Shown here: in pieces, positions 54,117-62,959 of the stretch
Numbering within the stretch: the stretch's first letter is position 1
Layout: every line of letters starts with the position of its first letter
Assembly: GCA_963675365.2 (NCBI GenBank)
Contig: CAXXVA010000003.1
Location: 1,054,001-1,118,000 of the forward strand
Direction: 5' to 3'
DNA length: 64,000 nucleotides
DNA from: CAXXOK01 sp963675365
GTDB lineage: Bacteria > Bacillota > Clostridia > Christensenellales > Aristaeellaceae
The notes under the pieces: model-generated
Databases searched by the model: none
Seen by the model: only the letters and a program-made list of their open reading frames with translations
Told to the model about the DNA's origin: nothing
Position numbers and translations under genes: made by a program

Positions 54117-54782
54117 TTAATTTCCGTCTTCTTCCACGTCGGCTTCGTTTGAATACCCGACGCCTTCCCAGAATCCCTCGTAGTTCGCGTCGTCGGACAG
54201 GGTGATTTCATTCACCCATCTGGCCCATTTGTAACCCAGCTTATCCTCCGCCACCACGATGAACGGATAGCCCATCTCCGGCGGCAGTGGAATCCCGTTG
54301 GCGTCGTAGGCCATGATGAGTTGGTTGTCAAGGATCGTTTGCAGCGGCAGGGACGTGGTATACCCGTCCACCGCTGAGAAGATCACCGTCACGGCTTCCG
54401 GCTGTACGCCCGCAAGATCCAGAAGATCCTGAATCAAAACGCCCTTCCAGAGGATGGTGGCGTCCCAGCCCTCCACGCAGTACAGCGTAATAAGCCGCTC
54501 ATACTCGGGCATCGCAAGCACCTCGTCGTACGTCAGCACCTGCGGCGTATCCACCAGGCCGTCGATGGTCAGCGTATAGGTTTCAATATCCACCTGCTGA
54601 ACGCCTTTGATGGAGTTGTCACGCGGGCCTACGGCGGGGTCGAGGTGCGCGCCCTGATACTCCATAATTTCGTTCGTCCTGTACCGGGCCAGGGTCGCGG
54701 AGGAAACGGCGTCGGGTTCGGTAGCCGAGCAGCTTGAAGCAAACAGTATCAGCATGATGACCAATATTCCGAATTTCTTCAT
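54117..54782 (-). CDS. Lipoprotein with oxidoreductase molybdopterin-binding domain
   Basis: This 221-residue protein has a lipoprotein signal peptide (KKFGILVIMLILFASSC, lipobox ASSC at about 15-18) and a sulfite-oxidase/YedY-like domain. The domain reads YTLTIDGLVDTPQVLTYDEVLAMPEYE, then the Mo-ligand Cys in ITLYCVEGWDATILWKG, and GYPFIVVAEDKLGYKWARWVNEI. The heme or other partners of true sulfite oxidases are absent, and it may act as a membrane-anchored reductase of unknown substrate. No molybdopterin synthesis genes are nearby. Confidence 0.88.
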   Translation of the reverse strand: MKKFGILVIMLILFASSCSATEPDAVSSATLARYRTNEIMEYQGAHLDPAVGPRDNSIKGVQQVDIETYTLTIDGLVDTPQVLTYDEVLAMPEYERLITLYCVEGWDATILWKGVLIQDLLDLAGVQPEAVTVIFSAVDGYTTSLPLQTILDNQLIMAYDANGIPLPPEMGYPFIVVAEDKLGYKWARWVNEITLSDDANYEGFWEGVGYSNEADVEEDGN

Positions 54783-54812
54783 TTTCTTCCCTCCCTTGGA
54801 TCGCTTACTTTA

Positions 54813-54841
54813 ATTATATACGCCTTTGGCCTTATCGACAA
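54813..54841 (-). promoter_or_regulatory. Promoter of the molybdopterin-domain lipoprotein gene
   Basis: Minus strand TTGTCG (plus 54836-54841), 17 bases, TATAAT (plus 54813-54818). The -35 box overlaps that of the divergent promoter. Confidence 0.6.
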
Positions 54842-54863
54842 GTTCCAGGCAACACGGTATAAT
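54835..54863 (+). promoter_or_regulatory. Promoter of the Dabb-rlmD-birA operon
   Basis: TCGACA (54835-54840), 17 bases, TATAAT (54858-54863), back to back with the lipoprotein promoter. Confidence 0.65.
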
Positions 54864-54888
54864 GAATGCAGTTAACAGGAGGGATCGT

Positions 54889-55179
54889 ATGATACGGCAT
54901 ATCGTTATGTACTGGCTCAAGGACAAATCAAAAATCGGGGAAACCGTAGACATTCTCAATTCCATGCGGGGTAGGATTCCCGGACTCGTTAAGGTAGAAG
55001 CCGCCAGCGATGAGACCCACAGCGAAAGAAGCTGCGACCTGTGCCTGCACACGGTGCTGGAAAGCCGTGAAGCCTTACAGGCCTATATCGCCCATCCGGT
55101 GCACCTTCCGGTAAAAAAACACATGCACAGCGTGATGGAGCGCTCCGTCAGCGCGGATTTTGAGGTGGACGCGGTTTGA
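54889..55179 (+). CDS. Dabb (stress-responsive A/B barrel) family protein
   Basis: This 96-residue protein starts IRHIVMYWLKDKSK and continues with GRIPGLVKVEA, CDLCLHTVLESREALQAYIAHPVHLPV and FEVDAV, the Dabb dimeric alpha/beta-barrel pattern. The family includes stress-induced plant proteins and bacterial proteins of mostly unknown function. AGGAGGG precedes the ATG at 54889 (a longer in-frame start overlaps the promoter). It heads an operon that includes rlmD and birA. Confidence 0.88.
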   Translation: MIRHIVMYWLKDKSKIGETVDILNSMRGRIPGLVKVEAASDETHSERSCDLCLHTVLESREALQAYIAHPVHLPVKKHMHSVMERSVSADFEVDAV

Positions 55180-55484
55180 GTAAAGCAGACGACGCCCAGG
55201 GCCGCATGTGGCTGCGGCTGATGAAAGCAAACCGCGCCAAGGGCGACCTGACCGTGCCCTGCGATTTTGACCATCCCGAGCTTGCACTCCGGGAAGCGAT
55301 GCATATTCTGGATCTGAGCATGCCGGTTTGGCTTCCCCGCCACCAAAAGGATTGGCGGGAATTTTCGCTGACGCGCTTTACGGCCGACCATTTTCTGGAG
55401 GCCATCCCGTTTGACAGGCTGGAGATCTCCTTCATCGCGCCGGAAAACCAGAAAAAGAAACGCAACCCGATGCTTGAGGTTTGA
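55176..55484 (+). CDS. Unrecognised 102-residue protein
   Basis: Landmarks are MSKADDAQGRMWLRLMKAN, then CDFDHPELALREAMHILDLSMPVWLPRHQKDW, FTADHFLEAIPFDRLEISFI and a basic end (NQKKKRNPM). The alternation of short helices and aromatic strands looks like a folded soluble domain, but no family is recognised. It starts with TTG, overlapping the Dabb stop, with GGTGG upstream. Its position between a Dabb gene and an rRNA methyltransferase gives no clear functional clue. Confidence 0.6.
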   Translation: MSKADDAQGRMWLRLMKANRAKGDLTVPCDFDHPELALREAMHILDLSMPVWLPRHQKDWREFSLTRFTADHFLEAIPFDRLEISFIAPENQKKKRNPMLEV

Positions 55485-55488
55485 GCGT

Positions 55489-56856
55489 ATGGCGGATGCA
55501 GCCCTGCAGAAAAACCAAATCATACGCCTAAGCTGCGAGCGTCTCGGCGCCGAACTGGAAGGCGTTTGCCGTTATGAGGGCCTTACGGTTTTCGTGCCCG
55601 GCGTCCTTCCCGGCGAAAGCATGGACGCCAGAGTGCTCAAGGTGCAGCCAAACTACGCTTTTGCCAGGATCGAAACGCTCAAAACGCTGTCTCCGGAGCG
55701 TACTGAACCGTTCTGCCCCGTATACGAGCGCTGCGGCGGGTGCAGCGGTCAGCATATGCGCTACCAGCTTACGCTCGAGGCCAAGCGGCAGCAGGTGTTT
55801 GACAGTTTGACGCGGATCGGCGGCCTGATGCTCGATCCCGGCGACGTTCCGCCGGTGCTTGGTGCGGACAGCCCCACGCATTGCCGCAACAAGGCAAGCC
55901 TGCCCATCGGCGGCCGTTCGCAATCCCCTATACTCGGGTTTTACCGCAAACGATCGCACGATCTGGTCGCGATTGACGATTGCCCCATCACGCTGCACAG
56001 CCTTTCGGGTGTAATCGTGTCCGTGAAACAGTGGATGCGGGAATTTGACGTCGCGCCCTACGACGAGAAAACGCATACAGGCTTTCTGCGCCATGCGGTG
56101 GCGCGTATGAACCGCGCGGGCGACGTACTGGTCGTACTTTCAGCTACGGCGGCCACCCTGCCCGGCCTGGACGCGCTGGTACAGCTTTTACTGCGCAACG
56201 AGCCTGGTTTCAAAGGGCTGCACATCAGCGAAAACAGACAAAAGGGCAATACCATTCTTGGGCCGAAAAGCCGGAAGCTTTTCGGGGAGGATTCCATCTC
56301 CGAGACGCTGCTCGGTCTGCGGTTTGACATCACGCCGCTTTCGTTTTTCCAGGTCAATCCAGCGCAGACCGAAGCGCTGTACAAAACGGCCATCGGCTTT
56401 GCAAATCTTTCGCCCGGAGATACCGTGGTGGACGCCTACGCGGGCGCAGGAACGGTATCGCTTTGCATGGCGAAGCACTGCAAACGCGTGATCGGATTGG
56501 AAATCGTTCCCCAGGCGGTGGAAAGCGCCAGGCGAAACGCGAAGATCAACGGCATTGACAACGCCGAGTTCATCGCTGCCGCCGTGGAAGACGCGCTGCC
56601 CAAGCTGGTCGCGGACGGTTTACGCCCCGACGTGGTAGTGCTCGACCCACCCCGCAAAGGCGTGGAACAGCCCGTGATCGACGCATTGCTCGCGGCGCAG
56701 CCTAAACGCATCGTATACATCAGCTGCCACGCGCCCACGCAGGCGCGCGACGTGGCGAAGCTCGTACCCGGCGGATACCGTTTAACCGCCTGCCAGCCTG
56801 TGGATATGTTCTGCTATGCGGGCGGCGTGGAAAACGTCGTCTGCCTGGAACGCTGA
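55489..56856 (+). CDS. rlmD: 23S rRNA (uracil-C5)-methyltransferase, RlmD/RumA-like
   Basis: This 455-residue TrmA-superfamily enzyme has an N-terminal TRAM domain (LSCERLGAELEGVC...), an Fe-S cluster motif CPVYERCGGCSGQHM and the methyltransferase core. The core shows FFQVNPAQTEALY, VVDAYAGAGTVSLCMA, VVLDPPRKGVEQPVID and the catalytic Cys in IVYISCHAPTQARDV. It methylates U747 or U1939 of 23S rRNA; the exact target cannot be read from sequence. The ATG at 55489 has GAGGT upstream. Cotranscribed with birA. Confidence 0.92.
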   Translation: MADAALQKNQIIRLSCERLGAELEGVCRYEGLTVFVPGVLPGESMDARVLKVQPNYAFARIETLKTLSPERTEPFCPVYERCGGCSGQHMRYQLTLEAKRQQVFDSLTRIGGLMLDPGDVPPVLGADSPTHCRNKASLPIGGRSQSPILGFYRKRSHDLVAIDDCPITLHSLSGVIVSVKQWMREFDVAPYDEKTHTGFLRHAVARMNRAGDVLVVLSATAATLPGLDALVQLLLRNEPGFKGLHISENRQKGNTILGPKSRKLFGEDSISETLLGLRFDITPLSFFQVNPAQTEALYKTAIGFANLSPGDTVVDAYAGAGTVSLCMAKHCKRVIGLEIVPQAVESARRNAKINGIDNAEFIAAAVEDALPKLVADGLRPDVVVLDPPRKGVEQPVIDALLAAQPKRIVYISCHAPTQARDVAKLVPGGYRLTACQPVDMFCYAGGVENVVCLER

Positions 56857-56870
56857 ATGAGGAGACCCCT

Positions 56871-57809
56871 ATGCCGCTGAAGGACGAATTGCTTAAAACG
56901 CTTGAAGAAAACCGCACCGCACCCGTTTCCGGGCAGGAGCTTGCGCGGCGTTTTTCCGTGTCCCGCACCGCCGTATGGAAGGCGATCGGCGAGCTCAAGG
57001 CGCAGGGCTATCAAATCTCGTCCGCCACCAATCGCGGGTATCAGCTTTCGATCGACGATGATCACCTGTCGCAATCCGCGATCACGGGTACGCTAAAAGA
57101 CGCTATACCTGTGTACGTATATGATGCGGTTGATTCCACGCTAAACGAAGCTAAGCGGCGATACGCGGACGGCGAAAAGCGCTTTGCGGTCGCAGCAGAC
57201 GCGCAGACCGCCGGGCGCGGCAGGCGTGGACGGCAGTTTTTCTCTCCAAAGGGCACAGGACTGTATCTGACGCTGGCGCTTCCTCTGTCCTGCGCGGTGG
57301 AGGCCGCGCCGAGCATCACCGCCTACGCCGCCGTGTGCGTTTGCCGGGCGATCGAAACCCTCACCGGCAAACAGGCGCGCATCAAATGGGTCAACGACGT
57401 GTTCATGGACGGGAAAAAGGTGTGCGGCATCCTCACCGAAGCCAGCACTAGCTTGGAAAGCGGCATGATCGAAACCGTGTTCATCGGCATCGGCGTCAAC
57501 GTAAGTCCCTGCGACGTTCCGGATGAACTCAAAGAGATCGTAGGCTTCGTCAATCCGAAGCAACCGATCCGCAACCTTCTGGCAGCCGCTATCATCAACG
57601 GCCTTTTGCAGTATGATGAAAACAAGGACGGTTTTCTGGACGATTACCGCACGCGGTCACTGACCATCGGACGGCGCGTGCAATGTGCCCTGGGCGAAGA
57701 ACGTTTCATGGCGACCGCCACAGGGATCGACGCGCTGGGCGGGCTGATCGTTCGCATGGATTCAGGCGAAACGCGCACGCTGTACAGCGGCGAGGCGAAA
57801 CTGTTATGA
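56871..57809 (+). CDS. birA: Bifunctional biotin-protein ligase/repressor BirA
   Basis: This 312-residue enzyme has an N-terminal winged helix (SGQELARRFSVSRTAVWKAIGELKAQGYQI), then the biotin-protein ligase domain: DAVDSTLNEAKRR, GRGRRGRQFFSPKGTGLYLTL (biotinyl-AMP site), IKWVNDVFMDGKKVCGILTE and a C-terminal SH3-like segment. It activates biotin, biotinylates carboxylases and represses biotin genes. Intact DNA-binding and catalytic domains mean both functions are plausible. The gene lies 14 bases after rlmD and overlaps the following GNAT gene by four bases. Confidence 0.95.
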   Translation: MPLKDELLKTLEENRTAPVSGQELARRFSVSRTAVWKAIGELKAQGYQISSATNRGYQLSIDDDHLSQSAITGTLKDAIPVYVYDAVDSTLNEAKRRYADGEKRFAVAADAQTAGRGRRGRQFFSPKGTGLYLTLALPLSCAVEAAPSITAYAAVCVCRAIETLTGKQARIKWVNDVFMDGKKVCGILTEASTSLESGMIETVFIGIGVNVSPCDVPDELKEIVGFVNPKQPIRNLLAAAIINGLLQYDENKDGFLDDYRTRSLTIGRRVQCALGEERFMATATGIDALGGLIVRMDSGETRTLYSGEAKLL

Positions 57810-58300
57810 GCAGCGACAACGAATACCGCATCATTCCCCTTGACGAGCGCTTTCGCCCCGCGGTGCAGGCGATGATCGCCGAAAGCTGGGCAGGCCCGTT
57901 CATCGCCATCAACGGCAAACTGTGGGATACCCGCACCATGCCCGGTTTTGCCGCCATACGGGACGACTGTACGCTGATCGGTTATCTTCTATATGTGTTC
58001 CATCCGGACGCGTGCGAAATCATGGTGCTGGAAAGCCTGCGGGAAAACGCGGGCGTCGGCACACGCCTGATCGAACGGGTAAAGGCGAAGGCTCTGGAAA
58101 ACGGCATGAAAAAAGTCGCCGTTATGACGACGAACGACCATCTGCACGCCATTCGGTTTTATCAGAAGCGCGGGTTCGTCCTGCGGGCGCTTCGCCAGAA
58201 CATGCTGGAGACGTCCCGAAAGCTGAAGCCCGGCATCCCGCAAATCGGCATCGACGGTATTCCGCTTAGAGACGAGATCGAGCTGGAGCTTACGCTCTGA
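57806..58300 (+). CDS. GNAT-family N-acetyltransferase
   Basis: This 164-residue protein has a short acidic N-terminus, then GYLLYVFHPDACEIMVLESLRENAGVGTRLIERVKAKA, a good acetyl-CoA loop, and AIRFYQKRGFVLRALRQNM. The end (GIDGIPLRDEIELEL) matches the small RimI-like GNAT group that acts on peptides or antibiotics. It starts within the birA stop codon (ATGA), implying translational coupling. The substrate is unknown. It ends six bases before the convergent rsmI gene, without a terminator. Confidence 0.85.
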   Translation: MSSDNEYRIIPLDERFRPAVQAMIAESWAGPFIAINGKLWDTRTMPGFAAIRDDCTLIGYLLYVFHPDACEIMVLESLRENAGVGTRLIERVKAKALENGMKKVAVMTTNDHLHAIRFYQKRGFVLRALRQNMLETSRKLKPGIPQIGIDGIPLRDEIELELTL

Positions 58301-58306
58301 TAAGAT

Positions 58307-59152
58307 TTATTTCAGCAGGTCCTTCAGCCGCAGGCTCGCGGCGTATACCGCGTTTTTACGGTGCCCCTGCGAGACAAGCGTTTCCATCCCGTCCCGCATC
58401 GACATTCCCTGCAATACGCAGTCAAACAGCATCGCTTCCAGCGATGCTTCTTGTTTTGGTTCGTCCTCCGGCACATCCTGCCACTTGAGCGCCAGACAGT
58501 ATTCGCCCTTTTCCGCTTTGGGGTTCGATTGCAACTTTTGCAGAACCTCGGAAACCGTTCCGTGCAGCGTCAGTTCAAATTTCTTGGTCAGGTCGCAGCT
58601 GACGGAGCACAGGGTGTGTGGGAATAACTCCTTGATCGCGCTCACCAGATCGATCACACGGTGGGGCGACTCGTACACAACCGCAATTTTGGACCGGCTT
58701 GCCATCTCCGTAAGCTTGGTCGCCAGCGCGCTTTTCTGGCGCGGTAAAAAACCGAAAAACGTGAACTCGTCCAATGCAAAGCCGCTGATACTCAAAGCGC
58801 TGATAATTGCGCTCGCACCGGGAATGGCGATTACCTCAATGCCGTTTTGGATGGCGAGATCGACCAGAACGCTGCCCGGATCGCTGATGCAGGGCGTACC
58901 CGCGTCGGTGGTTAAAGCGACGTCGATCGCTTCTTCGACCATCCGCGCGACGATGCCTTCCGCCTTCTCCGCTTCGTTGTGCTCGTGACAGCTTGTCAGA
59001 GGAGTATGGATATCAAACGCGGAGAGAAGCTTGCGCGTGACGCGGGTATCCTCCGCCGCGATGAGGGCGACGTTCTTGAGCGTCTCGATGGCGCGGGGCG
59101 GCATATCGCCAAGGTTCCCGATCGGCGTCGCAATGACGTACAGCGTAGGCAT
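58307..59152 (-). CDS. rsmI: 16S rRNA 2'-O-methyltransferase RsmI
   Basis: This 281-residue enzyme methylates the 2'-OH of C1402 in 16S rRNA. Motifs are TLYVIATPIGNLGDMPPRAIETL, VALIAAEDTRVT, TDAGTPCISDPGSVLV, VIAIPGASAIISAL and FFGFLPRQK, all typical of the tetrapyrrole-methylase fold. The partner RsmH, which makes the N4-methyl at the same nucleotide, is encoded next to it. The ATG at 59152 is preferred over a TTG seven codons upstream that would overlap the rsmH stop further. It ends the valine T-box operon. Confidence 0.94.
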   Translation of the reverse strand: MPTLYVIATPIGNLGDMPPRAIETLKNVALIAAEDTRVTRKLLSAFDIHTPLTSCHEHNEAEKAEGIVARMVEEAIDVALTTDAGTPCISDPGSVLVDLAIQNGIEVIAIPGASAIISALSISGFALDEFTFFGFLPRQKSALATKLTEMASRSKIAVVYESPHRVIDLVSAIKELFPHTLCSVSCDLTKKFELTLHGTVSEVLQKLQSNPKAEKGEYCLALKWQDVPEDEPKQEASLEAMLFDCVLQGMSMRDGMETLVSQGHRKNAVYAASLRLKDLLK

Positions 59153-59156
59153 TTGC

Positions 59157-60092
59157 TCACACCCTCTTTTCAAACACGCGGAGCTTCGCGCTTCGGGCGC
59201 GGGGATTGTCTTTGATTTCCTGCTCGCTGGGCGCGATTACCCCGCCGCCAAGCACCTTGCCCTGCGAAATCCTCCCGCAGGTGCAGATCGGCGCCTTCGG
59301 CGGACATATGCAGGGATTTTGCAGCGTCCTCAAGGTGTTTTTCACGATGCGGTCTTCCAGCGAGTGAAAGGTGATGACGAGCAAACGGCCTTGATTCTTG
59401 AGCAAGCTGACAGCGTCGCGCAGGGCCTTATCCAAGGGCAGAAGCTCGTCGTTGACGGCGATACGTACGGCCTGGAAGGTGCGGCGGGCCGGGTGTCCGT
59501 CGTCCTTGCGGCGCACGGCTTTGGGGATAGCCGCGTCCACAACGGCGACCAGATCGAGCGTAGTTTTAATCGGCCGCAGTTTTCGTTTCTCATCCAGAAT
59601 CTGCGCGATACGCGCGGCCCACTTTTCCTCTCCGTACTGCTGCAACACGCGCGTGAATTCTTTCACAGACACGGTTTGCAGATACGTTTCGGCGGTCATC
59701 GCCTGCGCCGTATCCATACGCATATCCAGGGGCGCGTCCTCATGATAGCTAAACCCGCGCTCCGGCGTATCGAGCTGATGGCTGGATACGCCCAGATCGA
59801 TCAGCACCCCGTCCAGCGGCGGGAGCCCCATCGTTTTCATTTCGTGAAAGTTGCCGCGGATGGCGTGAAAGCCCGGATACTGTTTCAACCGCTCTGTCGC
59901 AGCGGCGATGGCGTCGCCGTCGCGGTCGATACCGTAAACCTCCGCTTTCCCCTTGCAGGCCTTGAAAATACTCTCTGTGTGGCCTCCTCCGCCCAGGGTG
60001 CAGTCCAAATACGCGCCGCCTTTTTGCGGGCGCATCCAGTCCATAACCTCATGGAGCAGCACAGGCAGATGGTAGACCGCTTGTTCAGGCAT
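59157..60092 (-). CDS. rsmH: 16S rRNA N4-methyltransferase RsmH (MraW)
   Basis: This 311-residue SAM enzyme makes N4-methylcytidine at C1402 of 16S rRNA. Landmarks are HLPVLLHEVMDWM, GGAYLDCTLGGGGHTESIF, YGIDRDGDAI, LPPLDGVLIDLGVSSHQLDTPERGFSY and ITFHSLEDRIVKNTL. Length is normal. It is immediately downstream of valS (two bases) and upstream of rsmI, forming the two-methyltransferase unit for one nucleotide. In many bacteria rsmH instead heads the division cluster; here it is detached from it. Confidence 0.95.
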   Translation of the reverse strand: MPEQAVYHLPVLLHEVMDWMRPQKGGAYLDCTLGGGGHTESIFKACKGKAEVYGIDRDGDAIAAATERLKQYPGFHAIRGNFHEMKTMGLPPLDGVLIDLGVSSHQLDTPERGFSYHEDAPLDMRMDTAQAMTAETYLQTVSVKEFTRVLQQYGEEKWAARIAQILDEKRKLRPIKTTLDLVAVVDAAIPKAVRRKDDGHPARRTFQAVRIAVNDELLPLDKALRDAVSLLKNQGRLLVITFHSLEDRIVKNTLRTLQNPCICPPKAPICTCGRISQGKVLGGGVIAPSEQEIKDNPRARSAKLRVFEKRV

Positions 60093-60094
60093 AA

Positions 60095-62737
60095 TCAGCC
60101 CTCTTGAAGTTCGGCGATTCGTTTCCGCAGGTTTTCAAGCATCCCCTGGTTGACGGTAATCTTTTCTTTTTCCTTCTCCACCAGTGCCGGCGGGGCTTTG
60201 GTTAAGAAGCCCTCGTTGCTCAGCTTGACCTTTGCGCGCATGATCTCGCTTTCCAGATTGTCGGTCTCCTTCTGGAGCCGGGCGATTTCCTTGCCGATAT
60301 CCACCAGTTCCCCCAGCGGGATGCGGATTTCCGCCGGCGCGCAAACAGCGGAAACTGTTTTTTCCGTCTCGGCGTCGTCTTTGGACCCGATCACTACGCT
60401 GCTGGCGCCCGCAAGGCGCTGCAGATAGGGCTCGACAACCTTGAGCGCTTCTTCCCAGCCCTCCTGCGGAATCAGCTTGACGCGCGTGCGCTTGCCGTGC
60501 TCTACCTTCATCTCGGCGCGCAGGTTGCGGATGGTGCGGATGATATCCATAACGCCTTCCATCTGCTTTTCTTCCATGGGGAAATCAAACGCACTGTTCA
60601 GCTTGGGCCAGGCGGCGCTGATGAGTAACCCCTCCGAATCCGGCAGGTAGCCGTATACCTCTTCCGTGACATAGGGAATAAAGGGATGCAGGAGCTTTAA
60701 AATGCTTTCGAGCATTGTATACAGCACCGCACGGACGTTACGCTTCTGCTCCGGGTCCTCCCCCATCAGTCTGCCCTTGGACAGCTCGATATACCAGTCG
60801 CAGAATTCCGACCAGGTGAACTCGTACAGCTTTCCGGCGGCCATGCCGAAATCGTACTCCTCAATGTGCCTGCTCACCTCGCGGATCGCCGTTTGCAGGC
60901 GCGAGAGAATCCACTGGTCGGGCAGCGTCAGCAGCGCCGGGGCAATTTCCTCGCGCGTGTCCATGTTCATGAGCACAAAGCGGCTCGCGTTCCAAACCTT
61001 GTTGACAAAGTTGCGGGCGGCTTCCGTTTTTTCGTCCATATAGCGGGTATCGTTGCCGGGGCTGATACCCGTGGCCAGCGAAAAACGCAGCGCGTCCGCG
61101 CCGTATTTGTCGATGATATCCAACGGATCCACGCCGTTGCCAAGACTTTTGGACATCTTCCTGCCTTGCGCGTCGCGCACCAGACCGTGAATCAGCACGG
61201 TTTCAAAGGGCGTTTCCCCCATCTCGGCAATGCCGGAGAAAATCATGCGCGCCACCCAGAAAAAGATGATATCGTAGCCCGTTTCCAGCATCGATGTGGG
61301 ATAGAAGTATTTCAGGTCTTCCGTCTCGTCCGGCCAGCCCAGCGTGGAAAACGGCCAAAGCCCGGACGAAAACCAGGTGTCCAGTACGTCCTCGTCCTGC
61401 CGCAGGTTTTTGGAGCCGCACTTCGGGCAGGCCTCCGGCGCGTCCATCGCGACGATGAGCTCGCCGCAGTCGTCGCAATACCACGCGGGGATGCGGTGCC
61501 CCCACCAAAGCTGACGGCTGATGCACCAGTCGCGGATGTTTTCCATCCAGTTGAAGTATACCTTCGCGAAGCGCTCGGGCACGAACTTCGTTTTACCCTC
61601 TTTCACCACTTCGATGGCGGGCTTCGCCAGCGGCTTCATGCTTACGAACCACTGCAGGCTCGTGATCGGGTCCACGGTGGTGTGGCAGCGGTAGCAGGTT
61701 CCCACGTTATGCTTGTAATCCTCCACCTCTTGCAGAACGCCAAGCTCTTTGAGCTCGTTGGCAACCATATGTCGGGCTTTATTCTCAGGAACGCCCTGGT
61801 ATTTGCCCGCGTTTTCGTTCATGGTGCCGTCCGGATTGGTGACCAGGATGGCCTCCAGACCGTGGCGCTGCGCGACCTCAAAGTCGTTGGGGTCGTGCGC
61901 GGGAGTAATCTTCACCACGCCGGTTCCGAATTCTCTGTCCACATATTCGTCGGCAATCACGGGGATCTCACGGTTCATGATAGGCAGGATCACGGTCTTT
62001 CCGACCAAATGCTTATAGCGCTCGTCCTCGGGGTGAACGGCGACCGCCGTGTCGCCGAGCATGGTTTCCGGCCGCGTCGTCGCTACGACTACACCCTCGC
62101 CCCCGTCCTTGGCGGGGTAGCGGATATGCCAAAGGTGGCTGTCCTGCTCCTCGTACTCCACCTCGGCGTCGGACAGCGCCGTCAAACACACCGGACACCA
62201 GTTGATGATGCGGTTGCCGCGATAAATCAAGCCCTTGCTGTACAAATCCACAAACGCGGTGCGCACGGCCTTGTTGCAGCCCTCGTCCATGGTAAAGCGC
62301 TCACGCTGCCAATCACAGCTCGCGCCAAGGCGGCGCTGCTGGCGGTTGATCATGCCGCCGTACTGCTCCTTCCACTTCCAGGCGCGCTCCAAAAAGCCGT
62401 CGCGCCCGACGTCATCTTTGGTCAGGCCCTCTTTGCGCATCTGCTCGACGATTTTCACCTCGGTGGCGATGGATGCGTGATCGGTACCCGGCAGCCAAAG
62501 CGTCGGCCTGCCGTTCATACGGTGATAGCGCGTGGGAACGTCCTGAAACAGCACGTCCATCGCGTGCCCCATGTGCAATTGCCCGGTGATATTGGGCGGC
62601 GGCATGACGATGGTAAAGGGTTTTTGCCCCTCTACGCGGTGCGCGTGGAATGCGCCGGAGTTTTCCCAGGTCTCGTAAATTTTGCCTTCGATCTCGCCCG
62701 GCGCGTACACGGTATCCATATTCAATGCCTTATTCAT
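60095..62737 (-). CDS. valS: Valyl-tRNA synthetase
   Basis: This 880-residue class I synthetase charges tRNA-Val. It shows PPPNITGQLHMGHAMD (HIGH), the editing domain with TTRPETMLGDTAVAVHP and GTGVVKITPAHDPNDFEV, and the KMSKS loop GRKMSKSLGNGVDP. A C-terminal coiled coil (LVDIGKEIARLQKETDNLESEI) ends the protein. GAGGTG lies nine bases before the ATG. It is cotranscribed behind the valine T-box with a tiny membrane protein in front and rsmH-rsmI behind. Confidence 0.96.
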   Translation of the reverse strand: MNKALNMDTVYAPGEIEGKIYETWENSGAFHAHRVEGQKPFTIVMPPPNITGQLHMGHAMDVLFQDVPTRYHRMNGRPTLWLPGTDHASIATEVKIVEQMRKEGLTKDDVGRDGFLERAWKWKEQYGGMINRQQRRLGASCDWQRERFTMDEGCNKAVRTAFVDLYSKGLIYRGNRIINWCPVCLTALSDAEVEYEEQDSHLWHIRYPAKDGGEGVVVATTRPETMLGDTAVAVHPEDERYKHLVGKTVILPIMNREIPVIADEYVDREFGTGVVKITPAHDPNDFEVAQRHGLEAILVTNPDGTMNENAGKYQGVPENKARHMVANELKELGVLQEVEDYKHNVGTCYRCHTTVDPITSLQWFVSMKPLAKPAIEVVKEGKTKFVPERFAKVYFNWMENIRDWCISRQLWWGHRIPAWYCDDCGELIVAMDAPEACPKCGSKNLRQDEDVLDTWFSSGLWPFSTLGWPDETEDLKYFYPTSMLETGYDIIFFWVARMIFSGIAEMGETPFETVLIHGLVRDAQGRKMSKSLGNGVDPLDIIDKYGADALRFSLATGISPGNDTRYMDEKTEAARNFVNKVWNASRFVLMNMDTREEIAPALLTLPDQWILSRLQTAIREVSRHIEEYDFGMAAGKLYEFTWSEFCDWYIELSKGRLMGEDPEQKRNVRAVLYTMLESILKLLHPFIPYVTEEVYGYLPDSEGLLISAAWPKLNSAFDFPMEEKQMEGVMDIIRTIRNLRAEMKVEHGKRTRVKLIPQEGWEEALKVVEPYLQRLAGASSVVIGSKDDAETEKTVSAVCAPAEIRIPLGELVDIGKEIARLQKETDNLESEIMRAKVKLSNEGFLTKAPPALVEKEKEKITVNQGMLENLRKRIAELQEG

Positions 62738-62748
62738 CGTCTTTCACC

Positions 62749-62943
62749 TCAAAACAGCGTAATCAGTGCGCCGGCAACCGCCAGCGCTAGCCCCGCGAAT
62801 TTGATCGGCAGTACCTTTGGTTCCGGTTCCTTAAACAGGAGCGGCGCCAGCTTTTTCGCGCCGAACGAAATCCCCGCGCCGACCAGCACCAGGATAACGC
62901 CCACAATGTTCACCCGGGCCAATACGCCCTGCCAATAGCTCAT
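62749..62943 (-). CDS. Small two-helix membrane protein at the head of the valS operon
   Basis: This 64-residue protein has two predicted membrane helices (about residues 10-28, VNIVGVILVLVGAGISFGA, and 44-64, VLPIKFAGLALAVAGALITLF) joined by a short Pro/Lys-rich loop (LFKEPEPK). No domain is recognised. AAAGGG lies seven bases before the ATG at 62943; an upstream in-frame start would lie inside the T-box terminator. It is the first cistron after the T-box, so it is induced with valS, but its function is unknown. Confidence 0.62.
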   Translation of the reverse strand: MSYWQGVLARVNIVGVILVLVGAGISFGAKKLAPLLFKEPEPKVLPIKFAGLALAVAGALITLF

Positions 62944-62959
62944 GCGATTTCCCTTTCTA

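Noticed and set aside
55411..55488. Upstream start for rlmD
   Set aside because: The extension overlaps the preceding gene and has a basic nonsense composition; ATG 55489 has a ribosome binding site.
60866..62938. Long plus-strand open frame opposite valS
   Set aside because: No ribosome binding site or domain; valS on the other strand is unambiguous.
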